In this document: in pieces, positions 37,218 through 45,998 of the stretch
Numbering within the stretch: the stretch's first letter is position 1
Layout of the letters: the number at the start of each line of letters is the position of its first letter
Source of the DNA: Rhizobium sp. R711
Lineage (GTDB): Bacteria > Pseudomonadota > Alphaproteobacteria > Rhizobiales > Rhizobiaceae
DNA length: 64,000 nucleotides
Assembly: GCF_002211365.1 (NCBI RefSeq)
Contig: NZ_LOKZ01000001.1
Span: forward strand, 806,001-870,000
Reading direction: 5' to 3'
Translations under genes and position numbers: made by a program
The notes under the pieces: model-generated
Seen by the model: only the letters and a program-made list of their open reading frames with translations
Told to the model about the DNA's origin: nothing
Databases searched by the model: none

Positions 37218-38015
37218 TTACGCCGTGTTGCGGCCGCGCAGGGCTGCGCCAAGCATCGAGCGGATTCGCTGGGCAATCGTCGCGCTGACGTCCTTGCGGT
37301 TGCTGTCGGCGCGATATTCGATCGCCTCACCGAAACAGACGTCTACCTCAAAGGCGCCGCATCGCAGCATGTCTTTCAAGTGCGGAAGCATCTCGACATC
37401 GCCGGGCCACGAGGCAAGTGGGCGATGATAACGCCCCATCGGCAGACCGTGCACGCCCGTATAGGCAACCGCGACCGGCTGGACGACAACGGCACCGGTC
37501 GGCGAAGCCGGAACCGCCATGGCGGCAGCGCCAAACAGCGAGGATTTGACCTCCAGAAGACGGTTTCCATCCGAGGTCGTGCCCTCCGGGAACAATACGA
37601 CGATCTCGCCATCCGCCATGCGGGAGGCAATCTCGTTCGCCTGGTGGCCGGTCTTGCGCTTTTCCTCGCGCACCACGAAGACGCTCCTCTGTAGCTTCGC
37701 CAGAGTGCCGAAGATTGGCCAGTCGCGCACCTCGATCTTGGCGATGAAGGCAACGTCGGCCACAGCCGACAACACCATGATGTCCATCCATGATGAATGG
37801 TTGGCGCAAAGCATCAACGGCCTGTGCGTTTCCATCTTGCCATGGACGCGGATGCGGATGCCGAAGCAGAAACAGACGATGCGATGCCAGATGCGCGGCA
37901 GCCAGCGCCGCAGCTTCCAATCGAAGCGGAGCGCCAGGAGTTGCCAGGGCATGAGCAGGATGCTGGCGAAGAGAATGACGATGCCGGCAAGCGCCACGCG
38001 CAGCCAGGCGATCAA
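37218..38015 (-). CDS. plsC: 1-acyl-sn-glycerol-3-phosphate acyltransferase (PlsC)
   Basis: 265 aa membrane enzyme that makes phosphatidic acid. An N-terminal hydrophobic helix (VALAGIVILFASILLMPWQL, about 7-26) is followed by the acyltransferase HX4D motif NHSSWMD (about 72-78) and FPEGTTSDG (about 142-150). The FVVREEKRK block between them fits the family. It is 30 bp downstream of mur and 48 bp before miaB on the same strand; co-transcription is possible. Confidence 0.93.
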   Translation of the reverse strand: MIAWLRVALAGIVILFASILLMPWQLLALRFDWKLRRWLPRIWHRIVCFCFGIRIRVHGKMETHRPLMLCANHSSWMDIMVLSAVADVAFIAKIEVRDWPIFGTLAKLQRSVFVVREEKRKTGHQANEIASRMADGEIVVLFPEGTTSDGNRLLEVKSSLFGAAAMAVPASPTGAVVVQPVAVAYTGVHGLPMGRYHRPLASWPGDVEMLPHLKDMLRCGAFEVDVCFGEAIEYRADSNRKDVSATIAQRIRSMLGAALRGRNTA

Positions 38016-38045
38016 GACGAAGACTCCGCGACTGCGATCATGGCC

Positions 38046-38474
38046 TCAGCGCTCGTCCGGCTTGAGCGGGATGCCATAAAGCTCGAGCCGGTGATCGACC
38101 AGCTTGAAGCCGTGCTCGCGGGCGATGCGTTCCTGCAACGCCTCGATCTCGGGCGAGTGAAACTCGATAACGACACCCGACTTGAGGTCGATGAGATGGT
38201 CATGATGCTCTTCCGGCACGGTCTCGTAACGCGAGCGGCCGTCTCGGAAGTCGTGGCGTTCGATGATGCCGGCATCCTCGAACAGCTTCACGGTACGATA
38301 GACGGTGGAGATCGAAATCTTCGCGTCCACCTTCACCGAACGCCGGTAAAGCTCTTCCACGTCGGGATGGTCGGCGGATTCTTCGAGAATACGCGCAATC
38401 ACGCGGCGCTGTTCGGTCATGCGCATGCCGCGTTCAGCGCAAAGCTCCTCGAGGGTCTTGGCGACGTCAGTCAT
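38046..38474 (-). CDS. mur: Fur-family metal regulator Mur (manganese uptake regulator)
   Basis: 142 aa. The winged-helix N-terminus (LEELCAERGMRMTEQRRVIARILEES cut here, then KISISTVYRTVKLFEDAGI) and the metal site EEHHDHLIDL (about 87-96) match Fur proteins. In Rhizobiaceae the Fur orthologue responds to Mn2+ and controls sitABCD, and this sequence fits that group. GGAAGG stands before the ATG at 38474 (MTDVAKTLEE); the frame extends seven codons further upstream. Iron control in these bacteria is taken over by RirA and Irr, not seen here. Confidence 0.9.
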   Translation of the reverse strand: MTDVAKTLEELCAERGMRMTEQRRVIARILEESADHPDVEELYRRSVKVDAKISISTVYRTVKLFEDAGIIERHDFRDGRSRYETVPEEHHDHLIDLKSGVVIEFHSPEIEALQERIAREHGFKLVDHRLELYGIPLKPDER

Positions 38475-38511
38475 GGGCTGCCTTCCGATAGTCAACGTTT
38501 AAGCAACGGAA

Positions 38512-39012
38512 CTAGCGAAGAACGCGCTTCATGACAAGCGCTGTGGAAACGGCGCCCTTGGCATCCTTGTAATATCCCTTGCGTTCGCCGACTTTCTCGA
38601 AGCCGAGCTTGCGGTAGAGCCCGAGCGCTGCCGCATTGCCATCATCGACCTCCAGAAAGATGCTTTCGCCACCGCGCAGCTTCGCTTCGCGCATCGCGGC
38701 CTGCATCAGCCGCCAGCCGAGGCCGGCGCGCGCGACCTTCGTCTGCACGGCGATCGTCAGGATTTCCGCCTCGCCGGCAACCTGGCGCGCCAGCACAAAA
38801 CCCGGCAACGGCTTCTTGAGGAAGGCGTTTGTCTGGCGGGCCACGAAGCCGAAGACGGTGTCCTGGCTGAGCAGGCTGTAGAACTCGCCATCGCCCCACG
38901 GGCGGGCGAAACGCTCGCCGTGCAGGGCTGCGACCGCGCGGCAATCATCGGCATCCATCGCGACGATTTCGAATTCCGGCTTCAACGTCAAATAGGATTC
39001 CAACATGGTCAT
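38512..39012 (-). CDS. rimI: Ribosomal-protein-alanine N-acetyltransferase RimI-like
   Basis: 166 aa GNAT enzyme, likely acetylating the N-terminus of S18 or related targets. The acetyl-CoA loop is VQTKVARAGLGWRLMQAAM (about 101-119), with FLEVDDGNAAALGLYRKLGF in motif B. The ATG at 39012 overlaps the tsaB stop as ATGA, which fixes the start. The tsaB-rimI pair is conserved in many bacteria; here mur follows 37 bp later. Confidence 0.92.
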   Translation of the reverse strand: MTMLESYLTLKPEFEIVAMDADDCRAVAALHGERFARPWGDGEFYSLLSQDTVFGFVARQTNAFLKKPLPGFVLARQVAGEAEILTIAVQTKVARAGLGWRLMQAAMREAKLRGGESIFLEVDDGNAAALGLYRKLGFEKVGERKGYYKDAKGAVSTALVMKRVLR

Positions 39013-39668
39013 ACTCGCGCAATTGCAAACCCGGCCTGCGGCTTGGCGTCGGGTCCACGCAGATAAAGAGGCTTTGGCTTTCCGGCAGACGGATCGGCGG
39101 CGGCGCCGATGCGTGCCACAATGGAAATCGGGAAATGGTTGGCATGGTCGCCGGTCGCGTCCGGCTTCAGGAGAGGCGTGGCCGAACCGGTGATTTCGCC
39201 CTCGAACGCCGCGGCGAACGCCTGCGCTTCCTCGACGGTCACGGCGCGCGCTTCGTCGAACGTTTCGCCGTCGACATTGAACGCCTGCAGATAAATCTCG
39301 TTTCGCTTGGCATCCATGGCCGCGAGCACGGGGCACCCCGGCGTTTTCAGCCGCTGCGCTTCGGCCATCACCGCAAGCGTGGTCACCCCGACCGCCGGAA
39401 CGCCGAGCGACAGCGCAAAGCCGCGCGCGGCGGCGACACCGACGCGAATGCCGGTAAACGAGCCTGGACCGATGGTGACAGCAATGCGATCGACAGCCGA
39501 AAGCGACATATCCGCCTGCTCCAGCACGCGGTCGATGATTCCCATCAAATGCTCAGCATGCCCCTTGCCGATCATGTCCGATGCCTCGCCCAGCATCGTA
39601 TCCCTGCCGCTGTCATAGAGAGCGGCAGCGCAATCCACACCTGCGGTGTCGAGCGCCAGTATGATCAT
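39009..39668 (-). CDS. tsaB: tRNA threonylcarbamoyladenosine biosynthesis protein TsaB
   Basis: 219 aa ASKHA-fold partner of TsaD in t6A37 synthesis. The N-terminus MIILALDTAGVDCAAALYDS and the segment VTIGPGSFTGIRVGVAAARG (about 65-84) are diagnostic. TsaB lacks the metal site of TsaD, as here. It overlaps rimI by 4 nt. The 101-bp gap upstream to the NifU-like gene shows no clear signal. Confidence 0.95.
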   Translation of the reverse strand: MIILALDTAGVDCAAALYDSGRDTMLGEASDMIGKGHAEHLMGIIDRVLEQADMSLSAVDRIAVTIGPGSFTGIRVGVAAARGFALSLGVPAVGVTTLAVMAEAQRLKTPGCPVLAAMDAKRNEIYLQAFNVDGETFDEARAVTVEEAQAFAAAFEGEITGSATPLLKPDATGDHANHFPISIVARIGAAADPSAGKPKPLYLRGPDAKPQAGFAIARV

Positions 39669-39769
39669 GGCATCAATTTCCGAATAAAGCGTTCCTGAGC
39701 GTCCATACCTTCACCCTGCCGCGCTTGCAAATGCTGCGCCAGGACGAATGCCGGGACAGAGTGTCGTCG

Positions 39770-40336
39770 TCAGGCGGCGACGACTTCCTCGACTTCCGGA
39801 ACGAAATGGCGAAGCAGGTTCTGCACGCCATGCTTCAGCGTCGCCGTCGAAGACGGGCAGCCGGAGCAGGAGCCCTTCATGTTGAGATAGACCTTGCCGT
39901 CCTTGAAGCCGCGGAAGGTGATGTCGCCACCATCCTGCGCGACGGCCGGGCGTACACGTGTGTCCAGCAGTTCCTTGATCGTCAGCACGATCGACTCGTC
40001 TGCTTCATCGAAGAACTCGCCGCCGGCATCGAGATCCTCGGAAAGAACCGATGCATCGCCCATCACAGGCTTGCCCGACATGAAGTGTTCCATGATCGAG
40101 CCAAGGATGGCCGGCTTCAGGTGCTGCCACTCGGCATTGTCCTTGGACACGGAGATGAAATCGTAGCCGAAATAGACACCGGTCACGCCAGGAATCTCGA
40201 ACAGACGGGCCGCGAGCGGCGATGCCTGAGCCTCGTCGGCGCTACGGAATTCGGCTGTTCCGTTCTCCATTACGACCCGACCCGGCAGGAACTTCTGCGT
40301 GGCGGGATTCGGCGTGGCTTCGGTCTGAATAAACAT
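39770..40336 (-). CDS. NifU-like Fe-S cluster scaffold protein (Nfu type)
   Basis: 188 aa with an N-terminal Nfu domain (MFIQTEATPNPATQKFLPG) and a C-terminal NifU domain carrying the cluster-binding CSGCPSS (about 152-158). It resembles mitochondrial NFU1 and would pass [4Fe-4S] clusters to target enzymes, possibly including MiaB and HemW. It is preceded by a 109-bp gap with an AT-rich core. It is a general housekeeping protein, not the nitrogenase NifU, which has an extra N-terminal IscU-type domain. Confidence 0.93.
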   Translation of the reverse strand: MFIQTEATPNPATQKFLPGRVVMENGTAEFRSADEAQASPLAARLFEIPGVTGVYFGYDFISVSKDNAEWQHLKPAILGSIMEHFMSGKPVMGDASVLSEDLDAGGEFFDEADESIVLTIKELLDTRVRPAVAQDGGDITFRGFKDGKVYLNMKGSCSGCPSSTATLKHGVQNLLRHFVPEVEEVVAA

Positions 40337-40445
40337 GTCGCTCTCCGTGCGGCGGGCAGCGGCCCAGGCCGTCTTTAGAATTCTTCAAAAAAGAAAATAA
40401 GCCGATTGGCAACTCTATTCAAGAGACTGGCACTCAAGAAATGCT

Positions 40446-40937
40446 TTATGCGAGGGCATCCAATTCCTCGTCCGTCAATGTGTCAGGCAGGACGGTGACG
40501 GGGATGGGAAATGTCGCACCACGCCCGGCGATCGACGACACCAGCGGTCCTGGACCTTCCTTGGCCGAGCTTGCGGCCAGCACCAGGATCGCGATATCGC
40601 GGTCTTCCTCGATGACGGCGTTGATCTGCTCCGTGGCGCTTCCTTCGCGGATGACGATCTCAGGGTCGATGCCGATCGTTTCGCGAACCACATGCGCCGC
40701 CTTGGCGACCACGGCTTCGGCTTCCTCGCGCGCCTCGGCACGCATGATCTCCTCCACCCCCAGCCACTGCTGGAAGTCGCCCTCCGGTATCACGTACATC
40801 AGCACAAGGCCGCCATTCGAGTTCTTGGCGCGCCGGCCGGCATAGTGAACGGCACGGGAGCATTCGGGCGTATCGTCAATGACCGCCATGAATTTGCGGC
40901 GATGACCTTCGAGCCGGGAGAGTCGTTTTGATACCAT
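40446..40937 (-). CDS. Universal stress protein, UspA family
   Basis: 163 aa single Usp domain: FMAVIDDTPECSRAVHYAGR at the first strand, GGLVLMYVIPEG and the C-terminal ATP-loop region (LVSSIAGRGATFPIPVTVLP), which lacks the full G-x2-G-x9-G(S/T) motif, so ATP binding is doubtful. The first 15 residues are basic. A role in stress survival is known for the family only in general terms. It stands alone, 82 bp from the cupin gene. Confidence 0.88.
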   Translation of the reverse strand: MVSKRLSRLEGHRRKFMAVIDDTPECSRAVHYAGRRAKNSNGGLVLMYVIPEGDFQQWLGVEEIMRAEAREEAEAVVAKAAHVVRETIGIDPEIVIREGSATEQINAVIEEDRDIAILVLAASSAKEGPGPLVSSIAGRGATFPIPVTVLPDTLTDEELDALA

Positions 40938-41019
40938 GCCGCGGACTCTGACACCTGAACCTGAAAATTTGCAAGCCCTCGTTTTTGATCCCTCGAGGGG
41001 GGCTCTGTCGAGGTCTAGG

Positions 41020-41445
41020 TCAGGCCGGAACCAGTCCGTAAAGGCGCATGATTGCTTTCACATGCTCGATATCCGGCTTGCCCTGAACATTGATGGCCAG
41101 AGCCATCTCCTCGAAGTAGCGTCTGCCGATCAAGCCGGGTGTCATGGTGATCAAAGCCTTGGCGGTTTCGCCGTGCAGATTTTCGTGGGTGTGGACGTAG
41201 CCACGTGGGATGAAGAGGGTACCCCCCGATGCGATCTCGTGTTTGCGCCCGTCAAGCGTCGTGGTCATCGTGCCGGACAATCCGTAGATCACTTCGTCGA
41301 CGTCACGGTGATAATGGGCGGCCGGGACACGTGCCTGAGGCGGGACCGTGAATTCGAACATCACGAGACTTCCGGCGCTCTGGTCCTCGTCGATCAGAAG
41401 CCGGATCTCCATGGCGCCGATCTGGATGAGGTTGCGATCTCGCAC
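41020..41445 (-). CDS. Cupin-domain protein
   Basis: 141 aa single cupin. The metal-binding motif 1 is PAAHYHRDVDEVIYGLSG (about 41-58, HxH then Glu) and motif 2 contains IPRGYVHTHENLHGE. The core fits small quercetinase- or sensor-like cupins, but no substrate can be named. It is on the same strand as trpS but separated by a hairpin (41502-41531), so it is probably a separate unit. Confidence 0.8.
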   Translation of the reverse strand: MRDRNLIQIGAMEIRLLIDEDQSAGSLVMFEFTVPPQARVPAAHYHRDVDEVIYGLSGTMTTTLDGRKHEIASGGTLFIPRGYVHTHENLHGETAKALITMTPGLIGRRYFEEMALAINVQGKPDIEHVKAIMRLYGLVPA

Positions 41446-41501
41446 CGAAGCCTCCTGACGGTCTGTTTAGGAACAGTACGCCGCAGGTAGAGGTTCGACA
41501 A

Positions 41502-41531
41502 GTCCGGGGCCGCATGTACGCCGCCCCGGAC
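41502..41531 (-). terminator. Hairpin downstream of trpS
   Basis: Perfect 8-bp arms GTCCGGGG (41502-41509) / CCCCGGAC (41524-41531) around a 14-nt loop, 22 nt past the trpS stop on the minus strand. There is no real T run, so it may be a pause or protection hairpin, not a full terminator. Confidence 0.4.
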
Positions 41532-41552
41532 GATTTCGGCAGAGCCGGGATC

Positions 41553-42617
41553 TCAGTACAGGAAGCCGACGATGTCGCGCACTTCCTTCATCGTCACTTC
41601 GGCGCGTGCCCGTGCCCGCTCGCCACCGTTGCGCAGGATCGCGTCGATGTGGCTGGTGTCCGACATCAGCCGGCGCATCTCGGCGGTGATCGGCGAAAGC
41701 ACGTTGACCGCCAGGTCGACCAGTGCCGGCTTGAAGACGGAAAACTGCTGACCGCCGAACTCGGCAAGCACGTCCGCTTTCGATTTGTCGGCGAGCGCCG
41801 CATAGATGCCGACCAGGTTGTCCGCCTCCGGACGGCCCTTGAGTCCATCGACTTCGCAGGGCAAGCCTTCCGGATCGGTCTTGGCCTTGCGGATCTTCTT
41901 CGAGATTGCGTCCTCGTCATCCATCAGGTTGATGCGCGAGAGATCCGATGGATCCGACTTCGACATCTTCTTGGTGCCGTCGCGAAGCGACATGACGCGC
42001 GGCGCTGGACCATCGATCAGCGGCTCGACCATCGGGAAATAGGCATGCACCGGCTCATCGCCGACGGTGATGTCGATGCCGTAGCCCGTCTTGCGGATAT
42101 GCTCCGCATAGTCGAGGTTGAACTTCATCGCGATGTCGCGGGCGAGTTCAAGGTGCTGTTTCTGATCGTCACCGACCGGGACATGCGTGCCGCGGTAAAC
42201 GAGAATGTCGGCAGCCATCAGGCTCGGATAGGCGTAGAGGCCGAGCGAGGCTTGCTCACGGTCCTTGCCGGCCTTGTCCTTGAACTGCGTCATGCGGTTC
42301 ATCCAACCGATGCGCGCGACGCAATTGAAGATCCAGGCAAGCTCGGCATGCTGCGGCACGGCCGACTGGTTGAAAACGATATGCTTTTCCGGATCGATGC
42401 CGGACGCGATGAAGGCGGCGGCGATCGAACGGATCTGGTTCGGCATGTCGTCATGGACGAGCTGCGCCGTCAGAGCATGCATGTCGACCACGCAGTAGAT
42501 GCAGTCGTTGCCTTCCTGGAGTGCCACGAACTTGCGGATTGCGCCGAGATAGTTGCCGAGATGGAGATTGCCGGTCGGCTGGACGCCGGAGAATACGACT
42601 TTCTTGAATTCGCTCAT
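41553..42617 (-). CDS. trpS: Tryptophanyl-tRNA synthetase
   Basis: 354 aa class I aminoacyl-tRNA synthetase. The HIGH-type motif is [14 protein letters not shown] (about 15-28) and the KMSKS motif is [10 protein letters not shown] (about 205-214). GVQPTGNLH and [15 protein letters not shown] are typical. Normal length. It lies downstream of a VOC gene and, further up, of murJ on the same strand, as often seen in rhizobia. Confidence 0.97.
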   Translation of the reverse strand: MSEFKKVVFSGVQPTGNLHLGNYLGAIRKFVALQEGNDCIYCVVDMHALTAQLVHDDMPNQIRSIAAAFIASGIDPEKHIVFNQSAVPQHAELAWIFNCVARIGWMNRMTQFKDKAGKDREQASLGLYAYPSLMAADILVYRGTHVPVGDDQKQHLELARDIAMKFNLDYAEHIRKTGYGIDITVGDEPVHAYFPMVEPLIDGPAPRVMSLRDGTKKMSKSDPSDLSRINLMDDEDAISKKIRKAKTDPEGLPCEVDGLKGRPEADNLVGIYAALADKSKADVLAEFGGQQFSVFKPALVDLAVNVLSPITAEMRRLMSDTSHIDAILRNGGERARARAEVTMKEVRDIVGFLY

Positions 42618-42714
42618 TATGTCCTCGATTAGGCTGGTGGAGGGCCCCAGGGTCTGTAACCCATGTTGCTAACGTCGCGGCTTATGCACGCGCGCGATAC
42701 GGCAATCAAGGGGT

Positions 42715-43110
42715 TCAGCCTGCGGCGTGTTCGATCAGATCGAAGGTGTTGCCGTAAGGATCCGAAAACACGGCGACGGTCCCGTAGACTTCGTGTCGCG
42801 GCCTTTCGAGAAATTGCACGCCCTTGGCCAGCATCGACGCATGGTCACGCGCAAAATCATCGGTCTTGAGGAAGAAGCCAACCCGCCCGCCTGTCTGGTT
42901 GCCCATCGCCGCCATTTGCCGGTCGTTGGCAGCCTGCGCGAGCAGAAATGCCGCTCCATCTTCGCCCTTCGGCCTGACCACGACCCATCGCTTGCCGTCC
43001 GGCTGGACGTCGTCCTGAAGGCAGTCGAAGCCGAGCGCGCCGCAGTAGAAGTCCTTGGCCCGATCGTAGTCGTCGACGATGAGTGTTACGAGAAAGAGCG
43101 ATTGGGACAT
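42715..43110 (-). CDS. VOC family protein (glyoxalase-like)
   Basis: 131 aa with VTLIVDDYDRAKDFYCGALG in the first module and GRVGFFLKTDDFARDHASML plus AVFSDPYGNTFDLIEH in the second. The pattern is that of bleomycin-resistance/dioxygenase-type VOC proteins without a known reaction. It differs from the VOC protein at 22990 and is not its paralogue in any close sense. It lies 97 bp before trpS. Confidence 0.85.
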   Translation of the reverse strand: MSQSLFLVTLIVDDYDRAKDFYCGALGFDCLQDDVQPDGKRWVVVRPKGEDGAAFLLAQAANDRQMAAMGNQTGGRVGFFLKTDDFARDHASMLAKGVQFLERPRHEVYGTVAVFSDPYGNTFDLIEHAAG

Positions 43111-43206
43111 TACAGGGCTCCGATTTGCGATGTGGTGTTGTTGCCAAGCGCGGGCGGCCGGTCAAGGGAGAGCGGGCTGCCGTCGTTCGGCCCATGTGCT
43201 TCCGTC

Positions 43207-43310
43207 ATGCCGGGCTTGATCCGGCATCCGGCAACGCCGCGTCTGCGGCGCAGATCAGTCTTTCGCGCTCGAGGACTTGAGCGCGCTCGACCCCGGATCA
43301 AGTCCGGGGT
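43207..43310. repeat. Composite palindromic intergenic repeat (RIME-like)
   Basis: Four hairpins follow each other: ATGCCGG/CCGGCAT (43207-43227), CGCCGC/GCGGCG (43235-43250), GCGCTC/GAGCGC (43265-43284) and ACCCCGGA/TCCGGGGT (43290-43310). The outer elements share the GGxxTTGATCCGG / GGATCAAGTCCGG core, in inverted orientation, that is scattered through rhizobial and other alphaproteobacterial genomes. It resembles Rhizobium intergenic mosaic elements. It lies just upstream of the VOC gene at 43110. Confidence 0.7.
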
Positions 43311-43740
43311 GACGGAGAGAAGCAATCGGCGGGGTAACGGCACACGTCTTCGCCTTCACGCGATCCTTTTGGCCCGCGCTTGACCTGCATTGTCACTCGG
43401 ACGGGGCGCTGGAAATTGCCTCGTTGAGTAAAACAATATGGCGCTGTCGAGCGCCCCGTTCGGCGGTTTGTGCCCGAACGCGGTCCCTCTGCCGCCTTGC
43501 CCGTGGAAGCTCTTGCTTCCCCTGGGGGCCATGTGTGCCACGCAGGCACGTCCGGGGCTCAACTCGACGCCGCATTCGCGCTGGCGCCGCCGTCCCCGGA
43601 GGGAGACCATTTTCTGCGGACCCCTGATGCGGAAGCTCACGTCCTTCTTCCGCACCCGGCGCCGGTCCCGCCTCGCCGCAACGCCTTGCGGTGTATTCGC
43701 GACGGGGCGATTTTATTGTAGGAGGAGCTCACCGAGCGGG
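43311..43740. other. GC-rich non-coding stretch with no assigned feature
   Basis: About 430 bp between the palindromic repeat and the AT-rich hairpin array. Overlapping open frames exist on both strands, but none has a ribosome site, a recognisable domain or alphaproteobacterial codon bias that beats its neighbours. I saw no match to rnpB, tmRNA or 4.5S RNA signatures. It may be decayed coding sequence or an unrecognised RNA. Confidence 0.4.
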
Positions 43741-43763
43741 GAAATTTGGTGACAGATTTTTTC

Positions 43764-43851
43764 TGTGAGTATTTCTCACAAATTTACGTGAAGGGAAATT
43801 TATACCTATTTTTAGGTATCCCTAATTCATCAATTAGCCGTAAATTACGGC
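43764..43851. repeat. Four tandem inverted repeats in an AT-rich block
   Basis: TGTGAG/CTCACA (43764-43780), ATACCT/AGGTAT (43802-43819), CTAATT/AATTAG (43822-43837) and GCCGTAA/TTACGGC (43837-43851) follow in 88 bp. Each is a perfect 6- or 7-bp dyad. They lie 114-201 bp before the M15 peptidase gene and may be operators or a structured leader. Confidence 0.6.
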
Positions 43852-43964
43852 ATTCTTCCGTTGCGTAAGGTAAACAATTTCACAAAAAGGCCATTTTTAG
43901 GGAGAGCGTTCCATCCGCCAGAAACTTACCCCGGTCGCCCGGTGTATTTCGAGGGGAGGGAACC

Positions 43965-44390
43965 ATGCAGTCCGCATTTTCCATCGCACTCGCCGGCCTG
44001 TTCTGTCTGTCGTGTTTCGACAGTGCCGACGCCCAGAATGCCAGAAGAGTTGCAATACCGCCGCTCAAGTATAAAGAAACGCTCGCCTATTCTCTGCAGA
44101 CCGTCAGCGTCAAGGCGAACTGCTTCCCGCCGCAACTGCGCGAGGTTCTTGCCTATATCGCCGCCAAGACCGGTCGCCGTCCAATGGTAACCTCGGGGCT
44201 CCGGTCGCACGGTCGATCACATTCACAGCATCGCTATTGCGCAGCCGCCGATATCCGGATCCCCGGCGTATCGGAGCGCACGATCATTGCTATCGCTGAA
44301 TCGGCACCGGGAATTGGCGGAATCGGTCGCTATTGCAACGGCATCGTCCATGTGGACGTAGGTCCAAAACGACGATGGACCTACTGCTGA
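43965..44390 (+). CDS. Secreted peptidase M15A/DUF882-type protein
   Basis: 141 aa. A signal peptide (about 1-23, ending SADAQ) suggests periplasmic location. The zinc-binding motif of D-Ala-D-Ala carboxypeptidase-like M15 peptidases is visible: SHSQHRYCAAAD (about 86-97, His and Asp ligands) and the third ligand in IVHVDVG (about 128-134). Small M15A proteins act on peptidoglycan; the target here is unknown. GGAGGG precedes the ATG at good distance. It is convergent with murJ (17-bp gap). Confidence 0.82.
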   Translation: MQSAFSIALAGLFCLSCFDSADAQNARRVAIPPLKYKETLAYSLQTVSVKANCFPPQLREVLAYIAAKTGRRPMVTSGLRSHGRSHSQHRYCAAADIRIPGVSERTIIAIAESAPGIGGIGRYCNGIVHVDVGPKRRWTYC

Positions 44391-44407
44391 AGCGCTGCGT
44401 CGGACCG

Positions 44408-45988
44408 CTAACCGTCCACCTTTGCGACCGGCTTGCGGTTCAGGTTGCGCCGGATCATGCCGAGGCTTGCGCCGCCGATCAGGAACGCGGTCGCGAAGTA
44501 GACAGCCATGGCGATGACGATCAGCAGACCGAGCGTGCCGACCTTGGTCGTCAGATGCGCAGTTGAGGCGAGCCACGGTTCCCAGCGGTGCTGCAGGTAC
44601 ATTATTACGCCGCCCATGACACCAGCGGAGACGACGAGCAATGCTGCGCGTCGCGCCAGCGCCCATTCCCACGTCAGATGACCGCGGCGGAGCAGCGTCG
44701 TGAAGAGTAGGACGGTGCTGATCCAGCCGGCCGTTGCTTCCGCAACCGCAATGCCGGGAGCGCCGAGGAACGGGAAGAGCGTCAATGCCGTCGCGCAGTT
44801 GACGCCAACGGCAATCGCCGAAAAGCGCATCGGCGTCTTGGTGTCTTCGCGCGCGTAAAATCCCGGTTGCAGTGCCTTGATCAGCACGAAGGCAGGGAGA
44901 CCGACGCCATAAACGGCGAGGATGGAGCCGACGATCGCGGTGTTTTCCTGATGGAAGGCGCCGCGTTCGTAGAGAACGCGGATGATCTCGTCGGAGAGGA
45001 TCCAGAGCGCAAAGGCGGCCGGTATTGTCAGGAACAGCACGAATTCCATCGACCGGTTCTGCAAGTTCGCCGCCTCGCGCAGATTGCCGCCCTTCAGCGC
45101 CCGCGCCAGTTCCGGCAGCAGCACCACGCCAACAGCAACGCCGACGACGCCGAGCGGCAGCTGGTAGATGCGGTCCGCATATTGAAGTGCGGCGATCGCG
45201 CCTTCGCGTGAGGAGGCAATTGCCTGGCCGATCATCTGATTGATCTGGGTAATGCCGCCGGTGACGGCAGCAGGCACCGCCAGGATCAGCAGGCGCTTGA
45301 CGTTCGGCGTGATGCGGGGAAAGCGAAAACCGATGCTCATGCCGGCATGCAGGACGCCGACATAGACGACGACGAGCTGCAGGATGCCCGCAACCAGCAC
45401 GCCCCAGGAGAGATACCAGGCGGTCTGAAGCGGTTCCGCGCCGGTATAGAGCGCATAAAACAGCGCCCCGATCATCACCACGTTGAGGAAAACCGGCGCT
45501 ATGGCCGCCGCGAAGAAATGATGCAGCGAATTCAGCATCCCGCTCATCATCGCCGTCAGCGACATGCACATTAGATAGGGGAACATCACCGCCGCCATGC
45601 GCACGGTGATCGAGAATTTCTCCGCATCGTTGGCAAAGCCCGGCGCGATGACGAAGCGCACGAGCAGCGGCATGCAAAGCTCCATCACGATGGAGATGAG
45701 CAGCAGCACCGAAAACAGCACGCCGAAGACCTCTTCGGAGAAGCGCTTGGCGCCATCCGTGCCGTTCGCCTCGATCTCCTTGGCAAACAGCGGCACGAAG
45801 GCGGCGTTGAACGCACCTTCGGCAAAGAGCCGGCGGAACAGGTTTGGAAAGCGGAAGGCAGCATAGAAGACGTCGGCCATCGGACCGGTGCCGAGGGCTG
45901 CCGCCATCAGCGTTTCACGGGCGAATCCGAAGATACGGCTGCCAAGCGTGGCGCCGCCGACGGTGGCGAATTTTCTGACGAGGCTCAT
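44408..45988 (-). CDS. murJ: Lipid II flippase MurJ (MviN)
   Basis: 526 aa membrane protein with about 14 helices that flips lipid II for peptidoglycan synthesis. The N-terminus VRKFATVGGATLGSRIFGFA with following RE is the family hallmark, and FNAAFVPLFAKE (about 60-71) and the later YGVGLPAFVLIKAL fit. It lies 10 nt after glnD on the same strand, the standard rhizobial order. Confidence 0.96.
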   Translation of the reverse strand: MSLVRKFATVGGATLGSRIFGFARETLMAAALGTGPMADVFYAAFRFPNLFRRLFAEGAFNAAFVPLFAKEIEANGTDGAKRFSEEVFGVLFSVLLLISIVMELCMPLLVRFVIAPGFANDAEKFSITVRMAAVMFPYLMCMSLTAMMSGMLNSLHHFFAAAIAPVFLNVVMIGALFYALYTGAEPLQTAWYLSWGVLVAGILQLVVVYVGVLHAGMSIGFRFPRITPNVKRLLILAVPAAVTGGITQINQMIGQAIASSREGAIAALQYADRIYQLPLGVVGVAVGVVLLPELARALKGGNLREAANLQNRSMEFVLFLTIPAAFALWILSDEIIRVLYERGAFHQENTAIVGSILAVYGVGLPAFVLIKALQPGFYAREDTKTPMRFSAIAVGVNCATALTLFPFLGAPGIAVAEATAGWISTVLLFTTLLRRGHLTWEWALARRAALLVVSAGVMGGVIMYLQHRWEPWLASTAHLTTKVGTLGLLIVIAMAVYFATAFLIGGASLGMIRRNLNRKPVAKVDG

Positions 45989-45998
45989 ACGTTTTGGC

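Noticed and set aside
35730..37694. 654-codon open frame on the plus strand across miaB and plsC
   Set aside because: It is the antisense shadow of well-conserved genes, with no ribosome site or family similarity.
39770..40336. Nitrogen-fixation gene nifU
   Set aside because: The protein has only the Nfu N-terminal and NifU C-terminal domains of housekeeping scaffolds, and no nif genes are near.
43356..43655. 99-codon open frame on the minus strand in the GC-rich interval
   Set aside because: It has Arg/Gly-rich composition without domain, no ribosome site, and competes with equally long frames on the other strand.
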